From: CAVONV01 sp963697355
GTDB lineage: Bacteria; Acidobacteriota; Vicinamibacteria; Marinacidobacterales; DATDRI01
Assembly (NCBI GenBank): GCA_963697355.1
Contig: CAVONV010000003.1
Span: forward strand, 62,001 to 126,000
Reading direction: 5' to 3'
Length of the DNA: 64,000 nucleotides
The notes under the pieces are model-generated. The model worked only from the letters and a program-made list of their open reading frames with translations, was not told where the DNA came from and did no database searches. Position 1 is the first letter of the stretch, and each line of letters opens with the position of its first letter. Both the position numbers and the translations under genes were made by a program. Below are positions 55,062 through 64,000 of this stretch, in pieces.

Positions 55062-56831
55062 ATGCTGAGGTCCGTCTGGGACAGTAAGCCGGCCATATTC
55101 TTTATCTTCGGCCTATTGCTTTCGACTCTTTCCGCTCGAGCACAAGAAGCTCCGGTCATCCTCCACGATGGCATCGATTGCATTGTTTTATCCCAACACG
55201 CCACGATCCGGGCGGAGGTCGAACCTTCAACCGACATAAGGGTGGTCAGGTTGTATTTCCGGTCCGCCCTCTACTCCACGTTCTACTTCATCGAGATGTC
55301 TCAGGAGGAGAGCGAGTTTCGAGCCGTCCTGCCGCGACCGAAGGCGGAGACTCCGCGTGTGGTTTACTACATCGAAGTCATCACCAACGATTTCAACAAT
55401 GCTCGCACCCAAAACTTCGAGCCTGAAGTCAGAGAGGAAAACGAGTGCGATGACGATGACGTGGTCGCCGGCTATTTTCTGGGTGACCCCGACATCATCA
55501 TAGGAATCACTCAGGCCGGTCTACCCGCTATCCCACCCGGATTCGAGGCGGTGGGTCTCGCAGGTGGCGGCATATCCCGAACGACAGGCGTCCTCATCGG
55601 GGGCGCAGGAGCGGGAGCGGTGGCGGGTATCGTCGCGGCGGGTGGGGGCTCGGAGGAGGGGCCAGCACCAGAGACCCCAACGACATCAACAACGACTCCC
55701 GGCGCCACGACAACTGTCATCACAACCACGACCACCAGCACCCCGGGCACGGGCGGAAATCCCGTGGCTTGCTTCGAGACAGATCCCGCACCACCGAGAA
55801 TCCTGGTCAATGGTGCCGTACGCTTCGATGCTTCTTGCTCGAAGGGCACCTCGAGCCAATCCACGGGCATCACACGCTATCAGTGGGATTTCGGAGACGG
55901 AACGAGCGGCCGGGAAGGCCGGGTGGTTCAACGCGTTTTCCAAACTCCGGGCACATTCACGGTCACACTGACCGTCACGAACGAGGCAGGGCTTCAAGAT
56001 CAAACCAGCAAGAACGTGATCGTCGGAGAGCCGTCGACAACGACGGTGCCGGGATCGACCACGACCACCACGGCGGGCTCGGGCGAAGCTAACCTCTCTG
56101 TTACTTTGACCGCCAACGCCAATACTCCTTCGGCCACACAAATCACCTATCAGCTCACAGTGTTCAACGCCGGCCCCCAGAGCGCCAATGGAGTTCAGGC
56201 GACTATCAATTTCCCGGCGCAAGTGACGGCGATCAATTCATTCAGCTCGAGCGTGGGGACACCCCCCTGCGTTCCTTACGGGATACCGACGTCAACTTGC
56301 GCTTTTCCCGCCGGAGCCATGGGATCGGGCACATCCTGGATTCTGACCTTCATTGTGACGGCCTCCTCCGGTAGCTTCCTGACATCGGGCTCGGTGACCA
56401 GCTCCGGTCCACCGGATCCCAACCCAGAGAACAACTCCGCCTCGGTCATAACGAACCAAGCCCAGCGTGCACATGAACGAGCCATTGCGAGCTCGCTGAC
56501 CAGCGCCCTTGAATCCCCTCCTCCAGACGGTCGTCTCAAGGGTCAGGTCACCATCAATGCACAGCAGACCGACCCTACCGACAACTCCTCTCCTTTTCGA
56601 CACCCCTATTCCGGCCTGTCTGGCGAGAACACCGTGGAGGCGCTCCTGGTGTCGGGCGAAGCGCAAGAAGGGCGCTGGCGATTCGACTTTAGGGAATCCG
56701 CAAACTTCGAGCCGGGTAGCATCCGCGTGGACTCAGGCCAGGTCATCTCCATCGGCCCTCAGGAAGTCGTATTCCGTGTGACGGGAACCGCGGGCCTTCG
56801 GATCCGGTTTCGCTATCGGCTCGAGCGGTAA
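55062..56831 (+). CDS. Exported PKD/DUF11 domain surface protein
   Basis: 589 residues. A signal peptide (IFFIFGLLLSTLSARAQEA) is followed by an N-terminal beta domain, a Gly-rich hydrophobic segment (GGGISRTTGVLIGGAGAG) and Thr-rich linkers. One PKD domain follows (about 250-325; WDFGDGTSGREGRVVQRVF), then a DUF11-type domain (about 345-460; FNAGPQSANGVQATINFP, SSGPPDPNPENNSASV) and a C-terminal beta domain. It is a secreted or surface adhesion/structural protein. ATG 55062 follows AGGAGG closely. A structured leader is possible at 54989-55048. It lies after nrdJ but is unlikely to share its function. Confidence 0.8.
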   Translation: MLRSVWDSKPAIFFIFGLLLSTLSARAQEAPVILHDGIDCIVLSQHATIRAEVEPSTDIRVVRLYFRSALYSTFYFIEMSQEESEFRAVLPRPKAETPRVVYYIEVITNDFNNARTQNFEPEVREENECDDDDVVAGYFLGDPDIIIGITQAGLPAIPPGFEAVGLAGGGISRTTGVLIGGAGAGAVAGIVAAGGGSEEGPAPETPTTSTTTPGATTTVITTTTTSTPGTGGNPVACFETDPAPPRILVNGAVRFDASCSKGTSSQSTGITRYQWDFGDGTSGREGRVVQRVFQTPGTFTVTLTVTNEAGLQDQTSKNVIVGEPSTTTVPGSTTTTTAGSGEANLSVTLTANANTPSATQITYQLTVFNAGPQSANGVQATINFPAQVTAINSFSSSVGTPPCVPYGIPTSTCAFPAGAMGSGTSWILTFIVTASSGSFLTSGSVTSSGPPDPNPENNSASVITNQAQRAHERAIASSLTSALESPPPDGRLKGQVTINAQQTDPTDNSSPFRHPYSGLSGENTVEALLVSGEAQEGRWRFDFRESANFEPGSIRVDSGQVISIGPQEVVFRVTGTAGLRIRFRYRLER

Positions 56832-56882
56832 TTCAGCAGTTTCTCGCTGATTGGGAGCTTTGACTCCTCGTTCCGGAACGAG

Positions 56883-56995
56883 TCACATACTCTTTTTCTT
56901 CGCCTCGTCCACCCGTTCACGGTCCAAATCGCCGTCTTTCAGTAATCGTAAAATCGGCGGTAGTACTTGTAGTGGGAGAGCGTACGCCCGATCAT
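56883..56995 (-). pseudogene. Deletion relic of a kinase-TPR gene (first nine codons joined to last codons)
   Basis: ATG 56995 reads MIGRTLSHY, identical to the first nine residues of the kinase at 60674. It then runs straight into KYYRRFYDY and, after a one-base shift, KDGDLDRERVDEAKKKSM, the C-terminal end of the same family. About 3 kb of an ancestral gene is missing between the two. The true gene it derives from is probably a duplicate of 57674-60674. Confidence 0.75.
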
Positions 56996-57077
56996 AGGCA
57001 ATGCTCCTTTTCTGAGGGAATTTTATGGCGGGGGCTTGTCGAAATTCAACTGGTCGCAGGAATCTCAAGCAAGCTAT

Positions 57078-57386
57078 TTACTTCTTTCGAGCGCTCCGTT
57101 TTTCCAGCCATTGCTTGAAGGATCGTTGGCTCTCCCCAGATGGATTCCCGGCTACCAAATTCTCGACACTTATGTCTTCATCGAGGTCAGGCCAGTGAAT
57201 ACCTACTCCCTTGCCAATGAAACGCCAGTTCTCTAGCTCCTTCGTTGTTCCATGAGACAAGCGCGGGTACCACGCCAAGGGCACAGAAATCGTCCGTCCG
57301 TCCTCGAGGTCAACTGTTAGTGCTTCCTCAGTGATCCGAACTTGTCGAGCTCTAACGGATCGTGTCTCAGTCGTTGAAGTACTCAT
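57078..57386 (-). CDS. DUF2442 protein
   Basis: 102 residues. ITEEALTVDLEDGRTISVPL, AWYPRLSHGTTKELENW and GVGIHWPDLDEDISVENLVA are the DUF2442 signature (DGR...PLAW, HWP..DEDI). These small proteins are commonly paired with DUF4160 proteins, and the pair is suspected to form a toxin-antitoxin-like module (not proven). Its ATG lies inside the end of the DUF4160 gene (20-base overlap), so they are co-translated. No functional residue can be assigned. Confidence 0.88.
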   Translation of the reverse strand: MSTSTTETRSVRARQVRITEEALTVDLEDGRTISVPLAWYPRLSHGTTKELENWRFIGKGVGIHWPDLDEDISVENLVAGNPSGESQRSFKQWLEKRSARKK

Positions 57387-57603
57387 CCCAGTTTCTCATC
57401 AACCGCTTCTGGTTTTCTTTCACAAGTTTGTGAATTCGATTGATTTCCTTTGTATTGAAGCCCGCACTCATTTGAAGCCTGACAGGATCCAACCAGAACT
57501 TAGCCTGATTGTCATCTCGCTCAATATGAACATGGGGTGGCTCGTCTCTATCACCCGCATAGAAAAAGAATCGGTAAGGGCCGCTTCGCAATACGGTCGG
57601 CAT
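57367..57603 (-). CDS. DUF4160 protein
   Basis: 78 residues. PTVLRSGPYRFFFYAGDRDE, PPHVHIERDDNQAKFWLDPV and NWDEYF are the family signature. It is upstream of DUF2442 in the same pair. The two genes lie between the deletion relic and the kinase-TPR gene on the minus strand. Role unknown; DUF4160-DUF2442 pairs are frequent in mobile or accessory regions. Confidence 0.88.
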   Translation of the reverse strand: MPTVLRSGPYRFFFYAGDRDEPPHVHIERDDNQAKFWLDPVRLQMSAGFNTKEINRIHKLVKENQKRLMRNWDEYFND

Positions 57604-57673
57604 GATAATCCAGTTTACTCTATGCTCTTCACCGACATCTTTAGAATATCATGGAGATAGTTGGCGAACCAGA

Positions 57674-60600
57674 TCACGACTTGCGTTTCGCTTCTTCCAC
57701 CCGCTCGCGGTCGATATCGCCGTCTTTCCAGTACTCGAAGAAACGACGGTAATACTCGCGGGCTTTTTCCATATCTCCGCGGTTCTCGTGGATCTTGCCG
57801 AGGAAGTAGAAGCTGCGGACAAATTCCACAGGCCGCAAGTTGCGCTCAACACCGCTTTCAACGATACGTAAGAACCATTCGGCAGCTTGGTCGTCTTGGC
57901 CAGCCGCCAGATAAGCCGAAGCCAACGAGTACCAAATGGGCACGTGGGGTGGCGGCGGAGGTGGGAGCGATCCTCGTTGGCTCAGCAAGGACACGGCTTG
58001 TTCGAGCCGACGGATCGCCTCGCGCGTATCCCCGCGGGCAAGAGCCAGTTCACCCGCCAGTCGATGCACTCCCCTCTTCCAACTCACTGGTGTAAGCGAT
58101 TCCGCTCGACGTTCGTACTCTGTAACAAAGCTCTCAGCGTCTCTCCCATTGTACCGAGCTCCGCAGCGGCAAGAGCGGCCATACGAAGGTTGTATTGCAG
58201 TGGATAGGTTCGGCCACTTTCCTCGAGCGCCCTGGTTGCCGTTTCGAGAGCCCCTTCTGGTTCTCCCTTTAGGAGAAGAGTTTCGGCCACGTAGGCTCGG
58301 CCAATGGCACTGAAACGGACCGGGGCGAGGAAAGGCAGTCACTGCTTTGTCTTGGAAGGCGAGGGCTTCCTCCAACATTCCCTTGTACAGTCGTCCGCTG
58401 GCCAGGTACACATACCCCATCCATTTTCGGGATGGATCCCTGGAAGCCGTCAGCGACTCGACCGCGGCCTCAGCTTCTTCCCACTCCTCCCTAAGCGAAT
58501 AGATGGCCCATCGCCCAACGGCAGTGTCAGGATTTCCGGGCTCGAGAGTTTCAGCTTTCTCGAACAGTCCAAGCGCTTCCTCGAGCTGTCCCGACACGAT
58601 GAGGTGTCGGGCAAGGATGCGGTGGGCGGCGGCGTTCTCCGGATTCTGCTCGATGAACTCGTCGAGGATCTCGCGTCCCTTTTCGAGCTCACCTTCCGCT
58701 GCATAAGCTTCAGCAAGTTGGCCATAAGACTCCGGGGAAGCTCGTACCTTGACGCCGGGCCACCTCGAAGTGCCGGATGGCCTCGCTGTAGCGCTCGTCG
58801 AGAAGGTATCGTCGGGCCAGGTTGTGCCGAGCCGAGGCATGTCTCGGATCGACCTCGAGGGCTTTTTCGTAAGCCTCAATCGAGAGCTTGTGATTCTCCG
58901 GCCGGTCGTCGTAGTACACTCCTTCGATATAGTAGCGCTCACGCGGCGTGAGTCGTGAAACGTTCTCGAGAGCCAGTTCCGCATAGCGGTCGCTCTCGTC
59001 GCTGTGGAACAAATTACCATGAACGATAGCCAACTTCGCCAACGCCATGGCGAATTCGGGGTCGAACTCCAAGGCTCTTTCAAAGAGAGGAATCGCTTCT
59101 TCGTACTGACCACGATTGAGGAGTCGTATTCCTTCCGCGTAGTAGCGGTAAGCCTCGATGGAAGCCGTGGTCACATCCTTCAAGTCCATGTCCGGCGCCG
59201 CGTCCGCTGACGAGGTCTCGAAGTTCGTTTTGATCCGGCGGGTCAAGTCATCGACCATGGGGAAGAGCGCCGCCTCTCCAACTCCTTCCACCTTCTCAGA
59301 GCTCAGGATCTTGCCGCTCCTCGCTTCCTGCACACGGATATTGATGCGGATGCTCTCGCCGGCCTTCATGAAGCTTCCAAGAATCACCGTTTCCACACCA
59401 GCTCTATCCGCGACTTCTTGAACGACTTCGAGCGACGTGATGCGCTCGTCTTCGCGATTGAGCTCACTCAAAATGTGATACAGCCGATCGGTACTGAGGA
59501 CTTCCAACTGTGGCGATTGGGACAAATCGGTGACGAGCATGTCGGTGAGGCCGGTGCGAAGCCAATCCAGGGAAGGTTCTCCCGTCGTGTTCTCGAAGTA
59601 GAGGACCGCCACGGAAGGTCGCCCCGCTTCGATCGGTTCCGTCTCGGGTCCGGGACGGAGGAAGAGAACGAGACCGGCAACCAGCATTACCGCCGCGGCC
59701 ACGACAGCAGCTCCGAACACCAACCGTCGTCTTCGTGCTCCGACCGTCGTTGAGTCAGGTTCGGTTTGGCGACGAACCGATCCCGATTCCAAACGTCGTC
59801 TCGCCGAGCGGAGATCGACGGCGAGATCGTTCATCGATTGGTAGCGCTCGTTGGGGTCTTTGGACAGGCATTTCTCTACGACGCGGTGAATCTCGAACCC
59901 GGCGTCACTCGAGACATCCGAGCCCATATCCGGGAGCGGCGGCGCCGGATGATTGAGAATGGCTTGGAGTGTATCCATGCCGGTGGGGCCCCGGAAGGGT
60001 ACCTGCCCTGTGATTGTTTCGTAAAGTACGATACCGAAGCTGAAGATATCGCTTCGGTGGTCGATCTGAGTCCCACGCGCCTGCTCCGGCGACATGTAAG
60101 AGACCGTCCCCACGATGACGCCAGGATCGGTCACCGCATTATCCGGCGGCCTTGCACCGCGGAAGGCCGTCTCCACGTTGCTGCCGATTTCCGCGAGCGG
60201 CTCGATGAGCTTGGCGAGTCCGAAGTCGATGATCTTGGCGTGGCCGTCTCCCGTCACCATGATGTTCGCGGGCTTCAAATCTCGATGAAGGATGCCCGCG
60301 TTGTGAGCACAAGCCATTCCCTCGGCGACCTCAGCAGCAATCTCGAGTGACCGGGCAAGCGGCGGCTTTCCTTGCTGGACCATTTCAGACAGTTTTTCAC
60401 CACGGATGAGCTCCATCACCACGAAGGTCTCGCCCTCTGCTTCATCGACCTCGTGAACAACACCAATGTGGGGATGTTCGAGCTTGGCCGCGGACTTCGC
60501 TTCTTGAACGAATCGACGCTTGCGCTCCGGGTCGGCAACGAGCTCGGGAGGAAGCACTTTGAGGGCCACCTCGCGGTCGAGATTCAGGTCCAAGGCGCGG

Positions 60601-60674
60601 TAAACAATCCCCATACCGCCCCGGCTGATATCTCGTTCGAGGATTGTGTAGTGGGACAGGGTTCGCCCAATCAT
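57674..60674 (-). CDS. Ser/Thr protein kinase with TolB/FlgO-like and TPR domains, three frameshifts
   Basis: About 1000 residues in concept. Kinase domain (about 10-275): SRGGMGIVYRALDLNLDREV, LHRDLKPANIMV (catalytic loop), KIIDFGLAK (DFG), GTVSYMSPEQARG. One membrane helix (about 320-340), a TolB/FlgO-like domain (PSVAVLYFENTTGEPSLDWL), then many TPRs to FFEYWKDGDIDRERVEEAKR. The frame breaks near 58745, 58320-58335 and 58145-58160; at each break the homology continues in another frame, so this is one gene with indels. ATG 60674 is well placed. PASTA-free PSTKs with TPR tails are abundant in Acidobacteria. Regulatory kinase; target unknown. Confidence 0.85.
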
Positions 60675-60767
60675 GGGGACTCCCTTTTCAATAGGGTGAG
60701 TCTATCGCGAAGGAGAACAAAGGCTCAACTGCAAAGGTACGGACGACTACAAGTAGGGTTCCGGCGA

Positions 60768-61184
60768 CTACCAGTCGCGTTGCGCAATGGCCTGCCCGAA
60801 GTTCTCTAGGTCCGGCAAGGACTCCTGAAGATATTCATAAACGCGCTCGTCATCGATGTCCCAATAGAGATGAACAAGGCGGTTTCTGAAACCCGCCATT
60901 GCGCGAAAGCTATCTTCCAAATCACTGGCGAGGATGTCGTTTTCAATCAGGATGACAAAGCTATCCGCGTTGTCGTTGGGAAACCGGTAGTTCTCGGACG
61001 AAATGACGTGGTTGGCAATGTCGATACAGCATTCGATGGCGATGACAAAATGATATTTGGCGTTGCCGATTTTGTCTTGGTTATCCAAAAACGCTTCGCA
61101 AGGACCTCGAGCAAGGTCTTTCAGCACGCCCACGTACTGACGCAAATTGGATATCATCTGATCCAATTTGGCTTGATTGACCAT
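60768..61184 (-). CDS. hepT: HepT-like HEPN ribonuclease toxin (DUF86)
   Basis: 138 residues, four-helix HEPN protein. The RNase signature R-x4-H-x-Y is present (FRNRLVHLYW), preceded by IGNAKYHFVIAIECCIDIANHV. It cleaves RNA, such as tRNA, when free and is neutralised by MntA-type nucleotidyltransferases that AMPylate its Tyr. The gene lies three bases after the mntA stop, in the usual antitoxin-toxin order. Located between the kinase-TPR gene and mtaB, it forms a complete HepT-MntA module. Confidence 0.9.
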   Translation of the reverse strand: MVNQAKLDQMISNLRQYVGVLKDLARGPCEAFLDNQDKIGNAKYHFVIAIECCIDIANHVISSENYRFPNDNADSFVILIENDILASDLEDSFRAMAGFRNRLVHLYWDIDDERVYEYLQESLPDLENFGQAIAQRDW

Positions 61185-61187
61185 TTC

Positions 61188-61616
61188 TTACAAACCTCGC
61201 TTAGCGGTCTGCTTCAGTCGGGTTTCGTGCATCTGACGAAACACATCTTTGTAGTCGTGATAGCGTGCCAAGATGTCGCATTCCAGATCGACGCGGTCGG
61301 AATCGTTGCCGGAGTAGATCCGTACGCCTTCTTCCAGAACGCGACCTCGCAGTTCTAACGGTGCACCGCCGAGGTTCCTAAGGTCGACTTGGAATCCAAC
61401 CGCGTCAGACATATCAGCAGCCAAGACCATTTCTTCGCGAATCGGCAAGAGCTCGGCCTTCCGATATCCCTCGAGGTAGTACCCGACATCAAGGTCACTG
61501 CCTTCCATCGGCCGGCCAGAGACTCGGCTGCCAAATGCGTAGGCAGCGAGCACTCCGCGCCCGCTAAACAGTCGAGCAGCAATCGTTTGCAGCTTCTCGA
61601 GGAGCTCCCTATCCAT
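61188..61616 (-). CDS. mntA: MntA-like minimal nucleotidyltransferase antitoxin
   Basis: About 142 residues. The active-site motif G-S-x10-D-x-D is exact: FGSRVSGRPMEGSDLDVGYY. Helical C-terminal half with LARYHDYKDVFRQMHETR. Family knowledge: MntA transfers AMP to a Tyr near the HEPN motif and blocks the toxin. ATG 61616 (Met before DRELLEKL) is preferred; the longer frame starts at TTG 61655, which overlaps the mtaB stop (TTGA), and would add 13 residues. First gene of the pair with hepT, 35 bases after mtaB. Confidence 0.9.
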   Translation of the reverse strand: MDRELLEKLQTIAARLFSGRGVLAAYAFGSRVSGRPMEGSDLDVGYYLEGYRKAELLPIREEMVLAADMSDAVGFQVDLRNLGGAPLELRGRVLEEGVRIYSGNDSDRVDLECDILARYHDYKDVFRQMHETRLKQTAKRGL

Positions 61617-61651
61617 CTCAGGAGCGAGACTAGCAGAGCGAGAGCCGAGCT

Positions 61652-62947
61652 TCAACCAACCTTTTCGGCAATCACACCCAACACCAACTCATCGTTGACG
61701 TCGCGGAGGGTGACGTTGGCAAATTGGTTTCGCAACGGTTCGGGAGAGACCACGCCCACCCGGATGTAGTTGTCGGTGAGACCCGTCCAGAGTCCGTTGG
61801 AGTCCTGCTGTTCGAAGAGGACTTCGACCTCATGGCCCAGGTAGCGGGAAGCGAAAGCGCGCCGCTTGGCTTTCGATAGGGTCCGCAGGCGCTTGCTCCG
61901 CTCCTTGATGACCTCGGGATTCACGTGCCCGTTCATCCTGGATGCGCGGGATCCGTAGCGCTTGGAATAGCTGAAGACGTGAAAATAAGACAAGGGAAGG
62001 CTCTCGAGAAGCCTTTCCGTCCGGTCGAACGCCTCGACTGTCTCCCCCGGGAAACCGACGATGACGTCTGTTCCCAGTCCTACGTCAGGGACTTTGTCCG
62101 CTACGTCCTCGACAAACTGGGAATATTCATCGACTCGGTAGTGGCGGTTCATTCCCTCGAGCACCGTGTCATCGCCGCTTTGGATGGGAACATGGAAGTA
62201 ATGACAGAGCTTGTCGGAGCCGGCCATGTGATCCACGAGTCCGGCCTCGATCGTGGTCGGTTCAATAGAAGTGATGCGGAGTCGTCTCAGGTCTTCGATC
62301 GCTTCGAGCGAGTGTACCAAATCCAAGAATGTTCGGCCTTCGTTCTCGTAGCGGCCGATGTTGACACCGGTGAGAACGAGCTCTTGATGACCGACAGCCA
62401 CGAGCTCTCTTGCTTCTCGACCGACATCGTCGAACTTCCGGCTCCGTTCTCGACCTCGCGTGAACGGAATGATGCAGAACGAACAGAAAAAGTCGCAGCC
62501 GTCCTGTATCTTCAAGTTGGCGCGGGTCGTTCGGTAGTCTCCCGTCCCATCGACTTCGAAATCGGACGCGTCGATGAGTTTCGAATGAAGTACGACCGGC
62601 TCCGGCAGCTTTCGGGGCTCACCAATGAAAGCAGGAAACTTCGTCTTGTAGTCGGTGCCGACGATCATGTCGACGCCCGGAATTTGTCTGAGAGCCTCTA
62701 GACCAATCTGGGCATAACAACCCATCACCACGATGAACGCCTCGGGAGAGCGACGGAGAGATTGTCGGATGATGTTGCGGCATCGGGCCTCGCCGGCTTC
62801 GGTCACCGAGCAGGTGTTGACGACGACCACATCGGCTGGTCGGTGCCAATCAACAATGGAGTAGCCTTTCTTCCGAAAGGCTCCCGACAAGACCGCCGTC
62901 TCGGTCTGATTGAGACGACATCCCAATGTATAGAACGATGCACGCAT
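61652..62947 (-). CDS. mtaB: tRNA threonylcarbamoyladenosine methylthiotransferase MtaB
   Basis: 431 residues, a radical-SAM methylthiotransferase that converts t6A37 to ms2t6A37 in tRNA. The N-terminal UPF0004 domain (YTLGCRLNQTETA, VVVNTCSVTEAGEARC, VMGCYAQIG) carries three Cys for a [4Fe-4S] cluster. The radical-SAM motif CDFFCSFCIIPFTRGRERSR follows. A C-terminal TRAM domain (about 370-431) is present. ATG 62947 (RASFYTLGC) is preferred to the extended frame. An extended -10 box ends eight bases upstream, so the mRNA may be leaderless. No ribosome site is present. Confidence 0.93.
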   Translation of the reverse strand: MRASFYTLGCRLNQTETAVLSGAFRKKGYSIVDWHRPADVVVVNTCSVTEAGEARCRNIIRQSLRRSPEAFIVVMGCYAQIGLEALRQIPGVDMIVGTDYKTKFPAFIGEPRKLPEPVVLHSKLIDASDFEVDGTGDYRTTRANLKIQDGCDFFCSFCIIPFTRGRERSRKFDDVGREARELVAVGHQELVLTGVNIGRYENEGRTFLDLVHSLEAIEDLRRLRITSIEPTTIEAGLVDHMAGSDKLCHYFHVPIQSGDDTVLEGMNRHYRVDEYSQFVEDVADKVPDVGLGTDVIVGFPGETVEAFDRTERLLESLPLSYFHVFSYSKRYGSRASRMNGHVNPEVIKERSKRLRTLSKAKRRAFASRYLGHEVEVLFEQQDSNGLWTGLTDNYIRVGVVSPEPLRNQFANVTLRDVNDELVLGVIAEKVG

Positions 62948-62955
62948 GAAAAATG

Positions 62956-62964
62956 AGTATAGCA
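62956..62964 (-). promoter_or_regulatory. Extended -10 promoter of mtaB
   Basis: TGCTATACT on the minus strand, with TATACT at 62961-62956, ending eight bases before ATG 62947. No convincing -35 box, as usual for extended -10 promoters. Confidence 0.45.
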
Positions 62965-63041
62965 CGGGCCCCATCGGCATCTGCCCGAGTGAAAAGCATG
63001 GACAGGCGTGAGATACTTCCTCTCACAAGGAGGCAAAAACC

Positions 63042-63369
63042 ATGTTGGAGGACATCAAAAAGGGCCTAATGGCCGGGTTTGGCACTATTTTTTTGACCAA
63101 GGACAAGATCGAGGAAGCCACGAAAAAACTGGCCGACCAAGCCAAAGATCAGCCGTGAGGACGCCCAGAAACTGGCCGACGAGCTCGCCCAGGTCGGAGA
63201 AGAGCGTTGGAGCGACATGGAAAAGGCGGTCACCGAAATCACCCGCAAGGGCATGGACAGTCTCGACTTTCCCCGACAATCCGAGCTCGCGGACTTGAAG
63301 AAGAAGATCGAAAAGCTGGAAAAGCGACTCGCGGCAATCGAGGCCCAGGGAGCAGGAGCCGACAAATAA
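63042..63369 (+). CDS. Phasin-like (PHA granule-associated regulator) protein, frameshifted
   Basis: The start (ATG 63042, AAGGAGG seven bases before) gives MLEDIKKGLMAGFGTIF and KDKIEEATKKLADQA, then the frame fails at GCCAAAGATC. With one A less (about 63146-63149), it continues KISREDAQKLADELAQ, ...KGMDSLDFPRQSELADLKK, a coiled-coil tail ending at 63369. The corrected protein is about 108 residues and matches phasin-family regulators of polyhydroxyalkanoate synthesis. It is immediately followed by the UbiB gene, a common neighbour of phasin-like genes in Acidobacteria and related phyla (inference). Role in PHA granules is uncertain; a membrane-associated role is possible. Confidence 0.8.
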
Positions 63370-64000
63370 GTGGACTTCCGCACCCTGTCCACGGTTGGGC
63401 GCTTCAAAGACATCGCCGTCACTCTCTTGAAATACGGGTTCGACGACCTCGTGGAGCGGCTCGAGATTCCCGGGACGCGTCTCGCCAAGAAGATTCAAAA
63501 GCCCGAGAAGAACCTGGGGACCTACGAGCGCATCCGCCGAGCGCTCGAGGATCTGGGCCCCACGTTCGTCAAGATGGGGCAAATGATGAGTCTCCGACCG
63601 GATCTACTTCCAGCCGCTCTCGTCCGAGAGCTCAGAAAGCTTCAAGACGAAGTGAGTCCTCTCCCGTTCTCGGAGATCCGAGCGATGGTGGAAAAGAACC
63701 TGGATCGGCCTCTCGAGGATATTTTCTCGGAGTTCGACCGAGAGCCGGTGGCGTCGGCTTCTTTGTCGCAGGTCCATCGCAGCGTCCTCAGAGAGGGAGA
63801 CCAAATCGTCTGCGTCAAGGTTCAAAGACCCAACATAAGAAAGGTCATAGAGAAAGATCTCGACATACTGGACGCCGTCGTGGTGCGCCTCCACGAACGA
63901 TCGGAAGACTTGCGCCCTTATGATCTGCCCAACCTGGCACACGAGGCCCGCAGGAGCTTCTTGGGAGAAATCGACTTCCATCGAGAGGCCACACACTTGA
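63370..64000 (+). CDS. UbiB/AarF (ABC1) family atypical kinase, cut by window edge
   Basis: 210 residues are visible, starting at GTG 63370, directly after the phasin stop. ABC1/UbiB motifs: LGPTFVKMGQMMSLRPDLLP, LRKLQDEVSPLPF, VASASLSQVHRSV (A-rich-loop position) and VCVKVQRPNI (nucleotide-binding Lys). The remainder is beyond the window. UbiB-type proteins support quinone biosynthesis or lipid metabolism through an ATPase activity. Cotranscribed with the phasin-like gene. Confidence 0.9.
   Translation, partial: MDFRTLSTVGRFKDIAVTLLKYGFDDLVERLEIPGTRLAKKIQKPEKNLGTYERIRRALEDLGPTFVKMGQMMSLRPDLLPAALVRELRKLQDEVSPLPFSEIRAMVEKNLDRPLEDIFSEFDREPVASASLSQVHRSVLREGDQIVCVKVQRPNIRKVIEKDLDILDAVVVRLHERSEDLRPYDLPNLAHEARRSFLGEIDFHREATHL

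Overview
This is a 64 kb, moderately GC-rich bacterial window with dense genes and short operons on both strands. No rRNA, tRNA, CRISPR array or insertion sequence was recognised. The gene content points to Acidobacteriota (inference, moderate confidence). It includes two DUF4388 (PATAN) proteins, a Ser/Thr kinase fused to a TPR tail, a FecR/DUF6600 protein with a low-complexity tail, a B12-dependent class II ribonucleotide reductase, a dnaK-dnaJ-hspR cluster, a phasin-like protein and UbiB.

Layout. 0-9 kb: a PIN-domain remnant at the edge, an arsR-arsM operon with a very clear operator/promoter, a lipoprotein-like amidohydrolase, a secreted metallopeptidase with TPR-like repeats, an M24 peptidase coupled to an MsbA-like ABC exporter, and a small membrane protein. 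9-13 kb: a broken nucleotidyltransferase-like gene and a 915-residue coiled-coil protein. 13-18 kb: a minus-strand hydantoin-type operon (hydantoinase, AGCS symporter, hydantoin racemase, YgeY-like M20 hydrolase). 18-31 kb: M28 peptidase, lnt, SPOR, DUF4388, SPFH and NfeD, a polytopic membrane protein, greA, a TrmH-type rRNA methylase and rarA. 30.6-34.5 kb: a peroxiredoxin whose catalytic position is an in-frame TGA (probable selenocysteine), a VOC protein, an enoyl-CoA hydratase-like protein and a second amidohydrolase. 35-40 kb: a CHAT-like/NACHT/HEAT protein with its own promoter and palindrome, a DnaC-like loader and a SigA-like sigma factor. 40-44 kb: hspR, dnaJ, dnaK. 44-50 kb: a FecR/DUF6600 gene with internal repeats, sppA, and a tandem array of about 34 units of 48-49 bp that shares its unit types with the FecR gene. 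50-57 kb: a DUF4388/TPR protein, nrdJ with two NrdR-box-like sites and a strong promoter, and a secreted PKD/DUF11 protein. 57-64 kb: a deletion relic of a kinase gene, DUF4160/DUF2442, the kinase-TPR gene, a MntA/HepT toxin-antitoxin pair, mtaB, a phasin and ubiB (cut by the edge).

Many genes carry single-base indels: M24, nucleotidyltransferase, racemase, lnt, trmH, hspR, FecR, phasin, and three in the kinase. This suggests uncorrected long-read indels at least as much as real decay, so the interrupted genes are annotated as single units. The TGA in the peroxiredoxin is different: the frame is kept on both sides and the codon sits exactly where the catalytic Cys/Sec belongs. Recurrent low-complexity intergenic motifs (GAACTCGAG palindromes, ACTGGTT tracts, CTACTTTCT tracts) are a notable trait of this genome.
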